Assembly (NCBI GenBank): GCA_943737045.1
Contig: CALSFV010000291.1
Coordinates: forward strand, 310,001-374,000
Direction: 5' to 3'
DNA: 64,000 bases
Source: Parapristionchus giblindavisi
Taxonomy: Eukaryota; Nematoda; Chromadorea; Rhabditida; Diplogasteridae
The notes beneath the pieces are model-generated. The model had not been told where the DNA came from, ran no database searches, and saw only the letters and a list, made by a program, of their open reading frames with translations. Position numbers and translations under genes: made by a program. Numbering within the stretch: the first letter of the stretch is position 1; each line of letters begins with the position of its first letter. Shown one piece after another: positions 36,592 to 50,200 of this stretch.

Positions 36592-36940
36592 TTAAAGGTG
36601 GTGTCCGAGCAATATTTTCGTGAACAAACTGTGAAGACAGAAAGATAGCAAAAGTTATTCTGCATACCTTACATAAATTAGTTTATGCTAATTTAACTTA
36701 TTGATCGCTAGAATCACGAATGTATTCATGCTTGATGTACAGGCAAAGGCGCGAAATTTTGAAAATAGGAAAGTTCAGCATTAGGTTTCGAACCAGCGAC
36801 GTTACGCTTACTAGTGAGAACTTTTACCACTGCGCTACGGGATTGATGAATGGTCGTGCTAATTTCGTGCATATCACTTGTCCCTTGCATAATAGATATG
36901 TTATACATTTGCATGGACATTCGAGGGCCTCCATCTTTAA
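36592..36940. mobile_element. TAAAGGTGG family TIR element with tRNA-like core, copy 4
   Basis: Left end TTAAAGGTGGTGTCCGAGCA, right end CGAGGGCCTCCATCTTTAA. The minus-strand core has A box TAGCGCAGTGGTAA (36,824-36,838 region) and perfect-looking B box GGTTCGAAACC (36,785-36,796 region). It is the best preserved tRNA-like core of this family and is followed by a GA microsatellite (36,942-36,958). Confidence 0.8.
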
Positions 36941-37768
36941 TAGAGAGAGAGAGAGAGTGTAGCTATTTAGTTATTACTAGATTTAGTATGAAAATTATTA
37001 TTATTTATATTATATTACTATAATACGGTAGAGATTGGGAAACTTTTCTACGTGCATACATTGTACATATTTCGATCACGTTGTAATATTATAGTATATT
37101 CTTAGAGCGGATTATTTTTTGTTTCTTTTTTTGAAATGGGCGCTATTAAGATTGTAGTTCATTGAGACAGCGGAAAATGAGAGGGTGGTGCGACGGGAAT
37201 TTGACGGGTTGAAGATTTGAATGGAACGATCAAAGAAGAAAATTTCTTTAATTTCAAAGAAAATTAAATAGATTATAATAAATTGAAATAGAAATAGACC
37301 AAGAAAATTAAACATTTTTCTTATGCAGGTTCCTCAAGCTATGCGTGCGTGAGCGCATCGTGAAGAAGGTGAAGCCGCCCACTCATGTCAGTTTATTTAT
37401 TTATTTTTTTATTTTTTTTTATTATATCTTAATCGAGAACTATCTTGATGTTCATTTATAGAGTGGATTGAACACTTAAAACATGAAGATTTCACAATTT
37501 GATTCTTCTACTGACAATGATGGATTATTCTGTGAGCCCACTCATGTGAGCTGTTTTATTTATTTATTTATTTTGGTTTTAGTTTAATCAAGAACTATCT
37601 TCTTATATGCATTTGAGAGTGATTGAAACCGAAAACATGAAGATTTTCACAATTTGATTCTTTCTACTGACAATGATGGATCATTTTGTCATTGCTTTTG
37701 GCACTTTTGTGTACTCTCTTTAGACTGTTTATTGTTTGATTACTTGTCTACTTAATAATTTTACTCTG

Positions 37769-37913
<145 letters not shown>

Positions 37914-38833
37914 GGGAAGGAGGAAGAGGACAAGGGAACTGCTAATAAGGTTGGATTCATTGATTTATTGATTTATATATTATTGATTTTTTTTCAATGA
38001 CTAATAGAGATGAGTGAGTGATTTGGACCAGTTGAATTCCGGTTGCGCATTTTCTATAACAGGAATCTAATTGATGAAAATACTAATATCACCTCAATAA
38101 TCGATATAAATAAAATAATATATCAGATAATTACATATGATTTTGTACAACAGTTTGCTGTGATGGAAAAAAGTGTCCTGTTGAATTGCGGTTGCGGAGT
38201 TTCTATAAGAGTGTCTAGAGGCATTGCATTGCTTGATTTGAATCCATCTTAGATCGGTCATATGGTATTTTCTTTTAAAACTGATAGTATACTAGTATTT
38301 TCATCAACTATTATTACAATAATAATAATATTATTATTATTTATTTATTTATTTGTTTATTTATTACTCTATTTATGTGCAGGCAGTGAACGGTCACTCG
38401 CCGACGTCATCGGAGAGTTCATCGAACGATGTCCCATCGACGACAACGAAGAAGACGAATGGAGTGAATGGAACGACGACTAAGACGACGAATAGTAAGA
38501 AGAAACCATCGACGACAACGAAGAAGATCTTCTTCTTAAGACGAATGGAGACAAGGTTTGTTATTGATTTATTGATTTATTGATTGATTGATTTTATTCA
38601 TTACGTAGATTCTCTCATATGTTTATGTTTTTGGAACTAATTTAAATAGTTTATTTATTAAATTGGTTAGTTACTTTGTCAAGTTTATTAATTAAGTTTA
38701 ATTTAAAAAAATATTTTATTGATTTTTTGCCTACGACTTTATTGTTTTTTTTCCAGGAAGAAGATGATGAGGAAGAAGATGAGAATGATGATGACGATGA
38801 AGAGGAAGAGGACGAGGAGACGGAAGACTCTCT

Positions 38834-39144
38834 CACGGCGGTTCAATGAAGAGAAATCCCTACATTTAACTTTGGCTTGAAGGCTCTTGCATTACGAAAA
38901 ATCGGCAAAGTTGATTTGCACTGGGCGGGATTCGAACCTACGAGGTTCGGATCTCTAAACAAAAGCTCTATCCACTAAGCCATCTCGGCATGTCTCGCGA
39001 ATCGTAAAACTCGATGATAGGTCTAGTCAGAAGCGAGCGCCCAGATATACCGTAATCAACTTTTGCGCTGCTCATCATCACTCAGTTTGCGATACTTTCT
39101 TTCTCAGGCAAGAGCTTCTTAGTTACTATCATTGAGCCGCCGTG
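38834..39144. mobile_element. MITE, CACGGC termini, 5-bp duplication, tRNA-like core, copy 1
   Basis: A 311-bp element starting CACGGCGGTTCAATGAAGAG and ending CTATCATTGAGCCGCCGTG. It is flanked by TCTCT (38,829-38,833 and 39,145-39,149). Removing element plus one duplication restores an open frame through the exon. The minus-strand core (about 38,930-38,990) has A box TGGCTTAGTGGATA and B box GGTTCGAATCCC. The CAC end and 5-bp duplication fit Transib-like transposition. Confidence 0.85.
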
Positions 39145-39590
39145 TCTCTGCCTCCCGCGCCCCGAAAGACCTCTGGAAGGAAGAGAGGCGCAGTCGCTGC
39201 GGTCGAGAATGGAAAGGTACGGTAGACCCGGAGGGAATCGTGATTGCGAACTGACTTTATTCTTTTGAACAATCATAGTTCGCTCAACTAGGGGTATTGC
39301 GGGTTGATTTTTATTATTTCATACAACATACCTACAGTATCTTTAGGGAACGGCGATCGCTAACTGACTTTATTCCACAGCTACAGTATGCTCTATCTCT
39401 AATTCCTCTTTCGTTTCAGGATACCAAACGTTCAAAGGGCGAGAATGGCCTCTCCTCCTCTGCATCCTCCACTTCTTCATCACCTCTGAAGAGAGGCAAC
39501 CGTGAGATCTCGACCTCCAAGAAGGCCCTCAAACTCAAGGAATCTTCCCGATCGGAGAACGGAGGATCAGCCATGACTGCCGTGGCCTAA

Positions 39591-41460
39591 GGACTTACGC
39601 CTTAGTTAAGGAGTGGTAAGGGTCACTTAAGTCTTAAGGTCGTCCCTAAGTATTGGTCTCATCATGTTGTTGTTTGTTCTTGTGTATTGTATTATCTCAC
39701 GAAATGCGTCGTACCCTCCATCTCTATGCCCCGCCCCCTTCTATCACTCTCCATCATCCACAATCACAGTATATCTCACCCACCTTTGCTAATCTCCACT
39801 ACGGGCACATCGATTATTGATTATTGATTTTTGGATTTTATCGATTTATATATTCATATGCTATGTTACCGTAACCCAAGCGTATTATTCTCTCACCAAT
39901 ATCCCCGGTCAGTTTTCCGCCCCCACCCGTCTGACACTCTAGTTGTGTATTATTGATTGATTGTGAATCATTTTTGATGCTTGTATTCTTTTGTAGTCTA
40001 TGTACTATCGATTTATTTGCCTGTTTATCGATTGATTGATTCTGTCTACCCCTCCATGTCCCTTAAGCGCTTATCAGTCTATTTCGTCTCTTTACACTTG
40101 ATTCATAATATCCATGTAAGATTGTGATAAGCCCCGCCCACTTCCTTGTAGTATCTAATCAATATTCTGATCTGCCTCAATCGATAATGTTGCCTGGGGC
40201 CTCCCTAGGACGCCCCCTTCGATTCATTCATTCAATCAATCAATCACATCATTTCTGCCGCTCCCCACTCACTGACCTCAGCATCGAGATATTATATCGA
40301 AAGCGCACGTATACTATTTTTCCGTTCCGATTTCTTTCCTGATTTCTATTTGCTATCTCTTTCGTTGTTTACTGTTTGTTTCAATTAATCGGCTCTCTTT
40401 TATTTATCCGAATCAATCGATATATATGATATTATATATTGAATCAAATCGATGCTTTCTTTGTATCATTATTGATTAATTAAAACCATATACACACATA
40501 ATTTGCTCATTGTTTGGCTCGTATTTTTCATCTTATAAATCAATCAATACATACACAACGCTCGCGTCCATCTCAGTTATTGATTTTTATTGATTTATTG
40601 ATTGCCTGCTGATGTCCACACTTGCTCTGCTATTGATTATTCATCACCCCCAATCCTAATATTCCGCAGCTACCGTAATCCCAGTTACACCACAAATCGC
40701 ATCACTAAACTTTTCCCCTCCCTATCCATCATCTCTCGCTAAGAATCGGGTGTTGTCAGAGCCGCGCGCTGATTGGTCGATTGTGTATCTCGTAATTATT
40801 GATTTATCGATTGATTGATGTATCCCTGATTCTCCGATATGCTCTCTCATGTCTCTCCTCCTGTGAATGTCTTCCCTTCGTGTTGATTGTATTAATCTAA
40901 GAAATCTATGTTTAAGCAAAGAGATACAAAACGCGCTATATCGTTCTTCGTTCTTCTTCTTCGTTTTCTTCATTACGGTACTGGTCTCCTATCTCCGCTC
41001 GTCTTGTATCAATCAATACTATCTCTGATTATCGATTATCTCCCTATTCGTATTAAGTCCCCTTCTAATATTATTGATTGATTAACAACCTTTACATGTG
41101 TCCCCTTCAATTCGCTCTTACAGTATACCGCGTGCGTGCGTCATCCCACCATTCCTACGTTTCCAAAAACACGTTGTCGCGTCGTCGTCTCTGTATCCTT
41201 TACTATTTTCGATCCACCCCCTGATTCAGGCTACGCGCGAATGCTCCCATTTCAAATGTTTTGTGGTGTGGCTACCGTATCCTGTTCTGTTGTACTACTT
41301 GTCGGCCCCCTCTCCTTTCCTCTTTCTTACAATAGTCGTTGTATGTGGACAGAATAAATTTAATACATTTCATGCTACTGGGGTTGGTTGAGCATCTTAA
41401 CGGGGTACGTTGATTGATCTTTAAAAAATTAATTGATTGACTGATGACAAATCAATTGAT
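39591..41460. other. 3' flank of the ARID1-like locus, partly duplicated
   Basis: No coding exon seen. Contains ATTGATT/ATCAAT-rich sequence. A block at 40,605-40,900 is duplicated at 35,595-35,895. A block at 41,077-41,310 is duplicated at 63,106-63,690, where a CACGGC MITE interrupts it. The latter gives the exact empty site TTTTGTGGTGTGGCTACCG. Confidence 0.7.
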
Positions 41461-41689
41461 TGATTGATCTTAGCGGGGCCACAATAATGAAGGGATATAC
41501 CAGCGTATCCGAAATCTTGCAAATGAGGGTAATGGATAGGTTGCGAAGGTTCTCCTACAGAATGAGAATTTGGCATAAAATGGAGTTTCTCAGAGTCCTT
41601 TAAGATTTCTTGATATCTATTGCTGTTAGTATAAATGTAAAGTAAAAAGTAAAGTAAAGTAATTCAAGTAATCACGGTGTTTTCAAAGA

Positions 41690-41965
41690 AGGAAATGCAT
41701 GGCCATTTCTAGTAGACCCCACATTTATACCGATTTTGACTCCGCCCATTTAACTTCGCGGGCTTGAACACCACTTCGTAACGTAAACACACCCAAAAAC
41801 CTTTATCAATTCTAAAAAGAAGGCCACCAGAGGAGGCACCAGCGACAAAACTCCGACGATCATTCTTCTGATGAGGATTATCCACAATGACGACGATCTG
41901 CTTCTGACGTGATGGCAGCGACAGCCTTCTGATGACGTCATTAACGACGTTGAGGAAGACTTCAT
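41690..41965. repeat. Left arm of a 5-kb inverted pair
   Basis: Matches 46,400-46,660 in inverse orientation with moderate divergence (TAACTTCGCGGGCTTG with CAAGCCCGCGAAGTTA; GCGACAGCCTTCTGATGACG with CGTCATCAGAAGGTTGTCGC). It could be arms of a large element or two dispersed copies. The flank 42,000-42,185 carries repeated ATGCCCCCTGTAAAAT units. Confidence 0.6.
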
Positions 41966-42689
41966 ATGTAGATGCCTAAGCGCAGATAATGCTGCTGGCT
42001 CTGTAAAGGATGCGAATCATACATGGATGCCCCCTGTAAAATTAGGGCTTTTCGAAAATTTGTGGAATGCCCCCTGTAAAAAGTGACACAAAAAGTGACG
42101 GTAAAATTTTTGGGAAAAAAGTGAAGGCCCCCTGTAAAATTAACCATTTCTCGTTCGGATGCCCCCTGTAGAATCGAGCTCCAGGTACCCCGCGCATGTA
42201 TGATGCGAATCATTTCGAAAAATGGGAGGATAAAGATCAAAGACCAACTTTTAAAAAAGAAACGGGAAGGCGAGAAAGACAATTCAAAACAGCAAATGAA
42301 ACAAGAAAAGAAACACGTAGCCTGAGTATGATAATGAATGCAATACAACACTTTATCCTTTCAGAATATAGTATGTAGAGGGGTCAAAGCCATATTATTC
42401 ACAAGTAACATCCTTCAGTCTCTGAGAGAATTCTTCTCCATTCAAGAAAACGTCCAAATATAACACTTGATAAGAACAGTCAAATAACCCACAAAAACAC
42501 TAGCCACAAGAAAACAAGAAAGATAGAATCAATGAATGCAAATTGGAATAAAATGGATGAATAATATAATATACTTTATGCGGTGCGAAAGTAAAGTATA
42601 ATTTCTGATCAAATATTTGATAGGTAGTGGAGTACGCATAAATACGATGCTACGACTTGGGTAGCAAAGAGGAAAATTACAAATAAAAA

Positions 42690-43710
42690 GAAATTCCTAC
42701 AACGATCCTCCTCATATCAACCATGGTATTTTCGCTGATGATATTAAGATATATGCCCCTGTCCCTGCCTCCTCCACAGACATTCAATATACTATTGACC
42801 AAATTTCTGAATGGAGCAAATTATGGAACATGACCCTCTCACCTACCAAATGTACTGTAATGCACTTTGGACCTCTTAAGAATAGAGCCACTTATTTTCT
42901 TGACGGTTATGCTTTATCCCCTTCTCCTATTGTTAAAGACTTAGGTATTCACATGACCCCAAATCTGAAGTTTAATGATCACATCTCCATTATTGCTAAT
43001 AGAGCCAGACAAAGGGCAAACATTCTATTCAAGACAATATATTCTAATTCAAAAGAAATCTTTCTTAAAGCTTATTGTGTTTATGTTAGACCCATTCTTG
43101 AATCATCTACTGTTGTATTTAATCCCACCTCTAAGCACCTCACCAACTATCTTGAAGATGTCCAAAGAAATTATACCAAAAGAATGTTAGCTAAATGCCG
43201 TTTACCTCCTTCTCCTTATCACGATAGACTTACGTATTTAAACCTCGATACCCTTGAATATAGAAGAGCTATTTATGACATTCAATTTATTCATAATACT
43301 ATACATAAGCTTAATTTGTTTGATTCATCTAATCTGTTTTCCGTTCTTCCTTCACAATACAACCGTCTTTCTCATCCATTTCGTATTGTTCTCCCTTATA
43401 GGATTTCTACTACCCATACTACATGTGCCTCTAGAAGTATAGATATTTGGAATTCACTCCCCTTAGAATTAGTTCTTTCACCCCAAAAACCCTTCCGTGC
43501 AGGGTTGATAAATCTTCCTCCCAATATTATCGTTAAAGTCTCTCGAATCCGTACCTGAATCCCTTCCCATTGAAAACTGCCACCGTGCCAAAACCGAAAT
43601 CGCCTTGTGCGACGGAAATCCATCTATCCCTTTTCCCCCCTTACACACATCACCCTATTATTATATATATTTGATGGAATAAAGAATAAATAAAATAAAT
43701 AAATAAACGA
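42690..43710 (+). mobile_element. LINE reverse-transcriptase 3' part, copy A
   Basis: An open frame from about 42,700 to the stop at 43,558 holds the catalytic FADDIKIY motif (aspartate pair of palm motif C). It continues with the thumb/connection segment YVRPILESSTVVFNP...YLEDVQRNYTKRML and the domain ending DIWNSLPLELV, typical of Jockey/CR1/RTE-like LINEs. The 5' part with earlier RT motifs and endonuclease is missing. A tail of AATAAATAAA units at 43,676-43,708 marks the 3' end. Confidence 0.8.
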
Positions 43711-43711
43711 T

Positions 43712-44510
43712 GGTAATGAAGCGATGGATTTTCGGAAAGATTTTACAGAAGGACATATTATAATATTATTATTAAGCTGATTCCAAGAGTTGACTACACG
43801 ATTAGAAATGAAATTGGCAAAGCGAGTGGATTTAAAAATATGTTTTCTATAAATGAAATTGTTTCTACGAGAATGTCTTGTATTAAGGGAGGGTAGGAAG
43901 AAGAGGGGATTGTCGAGCTCGATGAGTCCGTGTGTCACTTTGTAGGCAAAGCACAAGTCTGCAAGAGCACGTCGATTCTGAAGAGGCTCTAAATTCAGAT
44001 AAATTAATCGATTAGAATAAGATGTATAAGGAAGTTTGCACTTGGCAAAAATACGACGAGTATACACTTTTTGAACATTTTCAATGACTTTTATCAGCTG
44101 TTCCTCATGGGGAGACCAAAGTTCAGAACAATTTTCGAGAATGGGACGGACGTAGGTCATAAACAGGCGAGAGTATAGTTTAGGACTATTGGAGTGGAAA
44201 ATGCGATAAATATAAGAGCATCTGGATTTCGCTCTGGCGACAATATTACGAATGTGAACCGCGAAAGATAAACGATTGCAATAAGTAATACCTAGGTCAG
44301 TGAATTCTTTAACAACGGGAAGGCGAGTATGATCGATTGAAAAGTCAATGTTTGGATGATTTTTACCTATTTTCATAATGACGATTTTGGATTGAGAGAT
44401 AGTTAATCCCCAGTCAATAGAATGGATAGACAATAACTGTGATAATATGTGCAATTTTTTTAAATCGATCGATATAGAGAGGACATGAAAGAGACGGGTA
44501 AAGATCAAAG
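43712..44510 (-). mobile_element. LINE reverse-transcriptase 3' part, copy B
   Basis: The minus-strand frame encodes the same region as copy A: VVKEFTDLGITYCNRLSF, YVRPILENCSELWSP, IENVQKVYTRRIFAKCKLPY, NRVVNSWNQLNNNIIICPS. It differs enough from copy A to be a separate family or old insertion. Its 3' end abuts the tail of copy A, so the two are tail to tail. The catalytic DD motif is absent. Confidence 0.75.
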
Positions 44511-44599
44511 ATCACTTGAAAGAGGTAAACAAAGAAAGTTGGCGAGAGCTGCTATATAGCCTGGCGCATTCTTGTCTCGATGTCCTATGAATAGTTGAA

Positions 44600-44800
44600 G
44601 TTTATCGTTTGCCATGATCTCAACATCACTTATGGTGTTCCACAAGGTACAGTTTTGGGTCCATTGCTCTTTTTGATATATGTTTCGGATCTCCCAAGGG
44701 TATTCAGTCATCTCCCTCAAATAGGTATTCAAATGTTTGCGGATGATATCAAACTTTTCTCTACATTTTCACATATTTCGCGCTCTCGCCCTCTCCAACA
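44600..44800 (+). mobile_element. LINE reverse-transcriptase core fragment, copy C
   Basis: Encodes ITYGVPQGTVLGPLLFLIYV followed by SDLPRVF and, 20 residues on, the catalytic FADDIKLFS motif: RT motifs with the PQG signature and the aspartate pair. It stops making sense after about 44,790. It lies head to head with copy B. Confidence 0.8.
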
Positions 44801-45194
44801 TTGTCAGATGATTCTCCTTCATGCACGGCAACGAGATTCCTTTGGCGGGACACGCGACGCTGCCAAGTATGCTGTACTTTAGGGATACTGTAGGGATGGG
44901 AATATGTACTGGCCAAGTATGGGCATACTTTACTTTGCGGATACTGAAGGGATAGGGAACTTGATCATTGTTGTAATACTGTACTATATGCATAGAGTTG
45001 GAAATTTTTTGTTTCCTTTTTTTCTACGAAATTTGCTAATATTGCAGTTCTTTGAGTTAGTGGAAGATGAGAGGGTGATGCGACGGGAATGTGGGGGGTT
45101 GAACACTTGATTGGAATATTCAAGGAAAATTAAATAGATTATAATAAATTTAAATATAAATGGACCAAGAAAATTAAACATTGTTCGTACGCAG

Positions 45195-45252
45195 GTTCCT
45201 CAAGCTGTGCGTGCGTGAGCGCATCGTGAAGACGGTAAAGTCGCCCACTCAT
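45195..45252 (+). pseudogene. Orphan duplicate of the FLKLCVRERIV exon
   Basis: FLKLCVRERIVKTVKSPTH with flanking GCAG acceptor and GTCAGT donor, duplicating 37,329-37,386 together with about 650 bp of intron (44,984-45,540 versus 37,085-37,760). No adjoining exons. Confidence 0.7.
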
Positions 45253-45788
45253 GTCAGTTTATTTATTTATTTATTTATTTATTTTTGTTTATTTATTTAT
45301 AATGATCATAGTATAATCAAGAACTATCTTCTGAATTTAAAGAATGATTGAAATCGAGAACATGAAGCTTTTAACAATTTTATTATTTCTACTGACAATG
45401 ATGGATCATTCTGTCATTCAACCATTTTGTCATTGCTTCTGTTATTGCTTTTGACACTTTTGTACCCTCTTTAGGATGTTTATTGTTTAATTATTTGTCT
45501 ATTTATAATACTAATTTTAGTCTGTAAATATTATTATTAATAATGATAATAATAATAATATTAATAATAATATCATGACGATGATATTATTATTAATATT
45601 ATTATTATTATCATAATACGACGACGACGACGACGACGATGATAACTGATTTAAGAGTCATAGATCAAAGACCAAAGATCACTCTGGAATTTCTTGAGCA
45701 AATTGACGGACAACTTGTGGAGGAACTGAAGAATGACGCTCTTCATCTAGTTTTATAGATCGAATCGTCATGATCAGCCGTCGTTTTC

Positions 45789-45906
45789 TTAAGGGCACAA
45801 CCAGATAATTTTACTCTTCTCTCTGGCAACGCTCTCTCGTAGACAAAGAAAGCGAGAGAGCATTGTCAGAGCGGAGAGTTTCAAATTAGTTCGTGGTATC
45901 ACTTTA
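45789..45906. mobile_element. CTCTCCGCTCTGGCC hairpin MITE copy
   Basis: Runs from TTAAGGGCACAACCAGATAA to AGTTCGTGGTATCACTTTAA with an almost perfect stem (CTCTCTCGTAGACAAAGAAA loop). Confidence 0.75.
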
Positions 45907-45999
45907 AGAAGATCGTCGTAGACGTCGGTGATCGGACTAGGAAGTCATATGGCTTACATGCCATTTCAACTTGGACTCATGACGACAGTTTCATACTAC

Positions 46000-46207
46000 T
46001 CCTGTATTTTGATACTTAAAGTCTACTTAAACTCCGCACTTTAAGTGGACTTTAAGTAAACTTAAAGTAAAACGCAAGTCTACTTAAAGTGGTGTGGTAT
46101 ACTGTAATGCATTTCGTCAAATGTTCTTTCACTTTAAGTTTACTTAAAGTCTGCTTAAAGTCTGTGACGTAATTTAAGTAGACTTTAAGTTTCAAAATAC
46201 CAGAGTA
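46000..46207. mobile_element. Foldback element with AAGTCTACTT arms
   Basis: Left CTCCTGTATTTTGATACTTA, right GACTTTAAGTTTCAAAATAC then CAGAGTAG. The interior has TAAAGTGGTGTGGTATACTG, shared with 21,955 and 12,520. Confidence 0.65.
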
Positions 46208-46399
46208 GTTGAACATTCATTAACATAATTTCAAAGGCATTTCAGATCCATTTGTCGTACGTCTTCGAGGTATCATCTATGATGGCATCACCAATGTGCA
46301 GCAACTGCAAGGAACTCATTGTTAGTGGTTTATCTAGAAAGTCGTAATCGTTAAATCCATTGTAACTTCGCATTCAACAGGTTCAATCATCTTTTCGCA

Positions 46400-46660
46400 A
46401 TCGGGGTTAATGACGTCATCAGAAGGTTGTCGCTGCCATCAAGTCAGAAGAAGATCGTCGTCATAGTGCATACTCTACTCGGGCGTCAAAAGATCGTCGG
46501 AGTTTTGTTGAAGATACCTCCTATAGTGATCTTCATTTTTTAGAATTGATAAAGCTTTTTGGGTGTGTTTACGTTCCAAGTGGTATCCAAGCCCGCGAAG
46601 TTAAAGAGCGGAGTCGAAATCGGTATATATGTGGGGTCTACCTTAAATGGGCGAATCCAC
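46400..46660. repeat. Right arm of a 5-kb inverted pair
   Basis: Inverse partner of 41,690-41,965. The interval 46,660-47,280 shows no gene, only AT-rich and ATTGATT-type sequence near the 3' end of the BTB gene. Confidence 0.6.
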
Positions 46661-47282
46661 ACATTTGGTTGCTGGGGAATAATGAGTTAATTGCGCAGTA
46701 TTCCAAATTACTTACAATGAATTATTATATATACAATTACAAAATTCATTAAATCTTTTAATTTTTATTATTTCGTTGTTTTTTTTAATTTAAAAAAACA
46801 GATTTATTGATTGATCTTAACGGTGCTACATGAATATCCGAACTCGTGCAAATGAATAGCTTTATCATTGCAATTGACAAATATGAACTTTCGATAGGTG
46901 TCTCCGATACGGGAAAATTGAAAAAAAAGGAGAGAAAAAAACAGATAACAAAGACAAGTATTAACAAACAAAGAATATTTATTTATGAGACAATTGATAA
47001 CCATCATAGACCGATCAATACTCTTACTACCGTACTCATTATTGATGAATGATTATCGATTCAATCAATTTATTCATATAAAAGTATAATCATAGACTAG
47101 ATGATAAATGATTATCGATTGATTATGGTGCGTGCTTACAAGGAATATTTAAAGTGTGGAAAAGACATGGAATGACATGGCCAGAGAGATATTAGGGAAT
47201 ACAAAACAATTGAATTGAAAATTGATCAATAATGGTAGAATCAATCAATAAATGAACACTGGATATCGATTGATTGACTTAA

Positions 47283-50200
47283 TCAATAGACGCCAAAGTG
47301 GAAACGGGCGCCCGTCGGCTGCTTGTCCAACACGTGCTTGCCCTCGGTGAACTTGGCAAAGTAGGTGAGCTCGACTGAAAATAATAATCGATTAACGATT
47401 AGTAACCTACAGTATCAAATGTATCGATTGCTCATTTCTACAGTAACCAACTCGTCATAGACTTCACGCGACTTCACACACCATATCGCGGATGGATCGA
47501 TATTCAATATGGTGTAGGTGTGTACAAGGATACGGTAGAAAAGATCAATCAATCAATCGATAGCCATCATCTACAGTATGCCACCATCTACAGTACTCAC
47601 AGTCGAATACGGTATTGTGCTTGACGACGTAGAGGGAACACTCGGCAAAGGCGGGATCGATGCGCGCAGCCATGTAGATACCCTGAAGATATTATTGATT
47701 GATAGAGGACACATTATTGATTTATTAATTGATCGAAGAAGAACTAAAGATAGGAAATTCAGCAGAGTGAACTCAAAATTATTATAAATTAAATAAATTT
47801 TTAAAAATATTATTAATATGATTATTTTCATATTATTAAAAGGCGGATTTACCATCGCCCCTAAACTCAATGTGTCCAGACAGATTGCATAGAACGAGAG
47901 AGCGCAACCCCAAGCTAATTGTAAACTCTCCGCTCTGGCCACACTCTCTCACTTTCTTCGTCATACGAGAGTATGGCCAGAGCGGAGAGTAAAATTAGCT
48001 TGGGGTGTGCCTTGAATTCCTCTAACCGTTTCGGTAGGTCGATGACGCTCGGTTAGACCCTCAGTCCACTGCAGCGGAGCCTCGAACTTGCCGTATTCCT
48101 GCACATCAAAGATAAATCAATAATCAGAGAGGATAAATCAATAATCAGAGAAGTATCATAAATCAATAATCAGAGAAGTAAATCAATAGCCGGAGAAGTA
48201 AATCAATAAGTCTCTACCGTATACCTTTCCGTTTAGCTCCACGCGAGAGTACTTGTCGAAGGCGACGACGAGGTCATTGCCGGCCTGAGTGAGAGATAGT
48301 TATAGGTCAAAGATCAAAGATCAAAGATTAACGATAACAGGGATCAGAACAGAGAGGGATCAACAGCAGTGAAGATGCGGGGAAGGTCTACTATTCGTGC
48401 AGAAGGCCCAATATTTTGGTGGGGCCATGGTAGTTTGGTAAAGGTCAAAGGTAAAGGTGAATCCCGTTATTCACAGGGTGGAGATCACTGCTAATCATTC
48501 TTATAAAAATAATGCTAATAATAATAATGGTTATCTCATCTCATGGTTATTATGGTAGTTTGGTGCAAATCATAATAATCAACGGTTATATCGTCCGTAT
48601 AAAACGCACATGTGAAATTGCAACTAGTTGTAAAACACAGAAATATGTGATGAGTCCCCCCACCCTTTCCAGCCCTTCCCTCCTCGTTATCTCTCTGATC
48701 TAACAATAAGTGCAATCTCGCTTGAGCTCTCCTCTCTACATATATTATAGAAGAGGCATTGTAGCTACTCTCGTACCAAATAAACAAGTGTATTTTATAC
48801 GGTCAATACATCAATACGTACCTTGTACTTTCTGCCAGCAATGGCAAAGAATCGATCGGCAGTCTTCGGGACGACGTCATTCAGAAGCTGCACGACGAGT
48901 CGCTTCGAGCCGAATTTGAAGAACACCTGCAGAGGGGATCGATGGCGCATTATACCAATTCATTCGATACAACAGCAACAACTACTACTACTACTAATCG
49001 GGGTTTGTCTTTAACGAAAATTTGGCCCTACGAGATGCGCACAAGGCACATTCGCGTTTCGCAATGGTTGTATATCAGCTGTGCTTCGACACTTTAGCAA
49101 TTATTCTTTTTTCTCCGCAAGAAGTCCAAACAATTCATCAACACTTCTTCTAGATATTCAATATATACCGTATCCCATATATACCATAACCCATACATAC
49201 CGTATCCCATATATACAGTATCCCATATATACCGTATCCCACATGCTCTCACCTTGGGTCTTCGTTCTACGACCAGCTCACGTACGGCTGCCAGAGCGAG
49301 TGCTGCCATACGCTTAAAGCATACTGTATTATTTCCCGACTACCGTACAAATAACCCATCGTAGCCGATTGGTATACTACCGTAACCTTAACCTCAAATA
49401 CCGCAATCCTCAGCTCATCCCACTACCGTATACCTCAAATACGATTGGCACACTACCGTAACCTAACCTCAAATACCGTAATCCTCAGCTCATCCTCTAC
49501 CGTATACCTCAAAGACGACGACCATGGACGCGTGCGACAGCGACGCGGACACTGCGTCCACCGCCTCTTTGAGCTCGGACGGCGTCTTGAATGTACCCAG
49601 GATGCCACCCTGAAATATATTATGATTATTATTATTATTATTATTCTGAAATATTCTCGGATTCTTCTCAAGAGAACAATAAAATATAATATAGCTCCTA
49701 GTATAGTATACGGTAATCAATCAATAAATCCTAGTATAGTATACGGTAATCAATCAATAAATCCTAGTATAGTATACGGTAATCAATCAATCAATAAATC
49801 CTGCTATAGTATACGGTAATCAATCAATCAATAAATACTAGTATAGTATAGGGTAATCAATCAATCAATAAATACTAGTATAGTATAGGGTAATCAATCA
49901 ATCAATAAATCCTGCTATAGTATACGGTAATCAATCAATCAATAAATACTAGTATAGTATAGGGTAATCAATCAATCAATAAATCCCAGTAAAGTATACG
50001 GTAATCAATCAATCAATAAATCCTGGTATAATATACGGTAATCAATCAATAAATCAATACCAATGCTCTCGTACTCTTCGCTCGATCTGCCATAAGTATG
50101 AACTGCGCTCGATCAATGTCCGTGTCACCCATGCTGACGTGACCTTCTGGAAAAATCAATCGATAATCGATCAGAAAATCAATCAATAATAATTTTTTTT

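Noticed and set aside
38929..38990. Functional tRNA on the minus strand
   Set aside because: Boxes are good but the sequence is repeated inside a TIR element and lacks a proper anticodon arm.
49715..50055. CRISPR-like regular repeat
   Set aside because: Units are contiguous without spacers; it is a eukaryotic intronic minisatellite.
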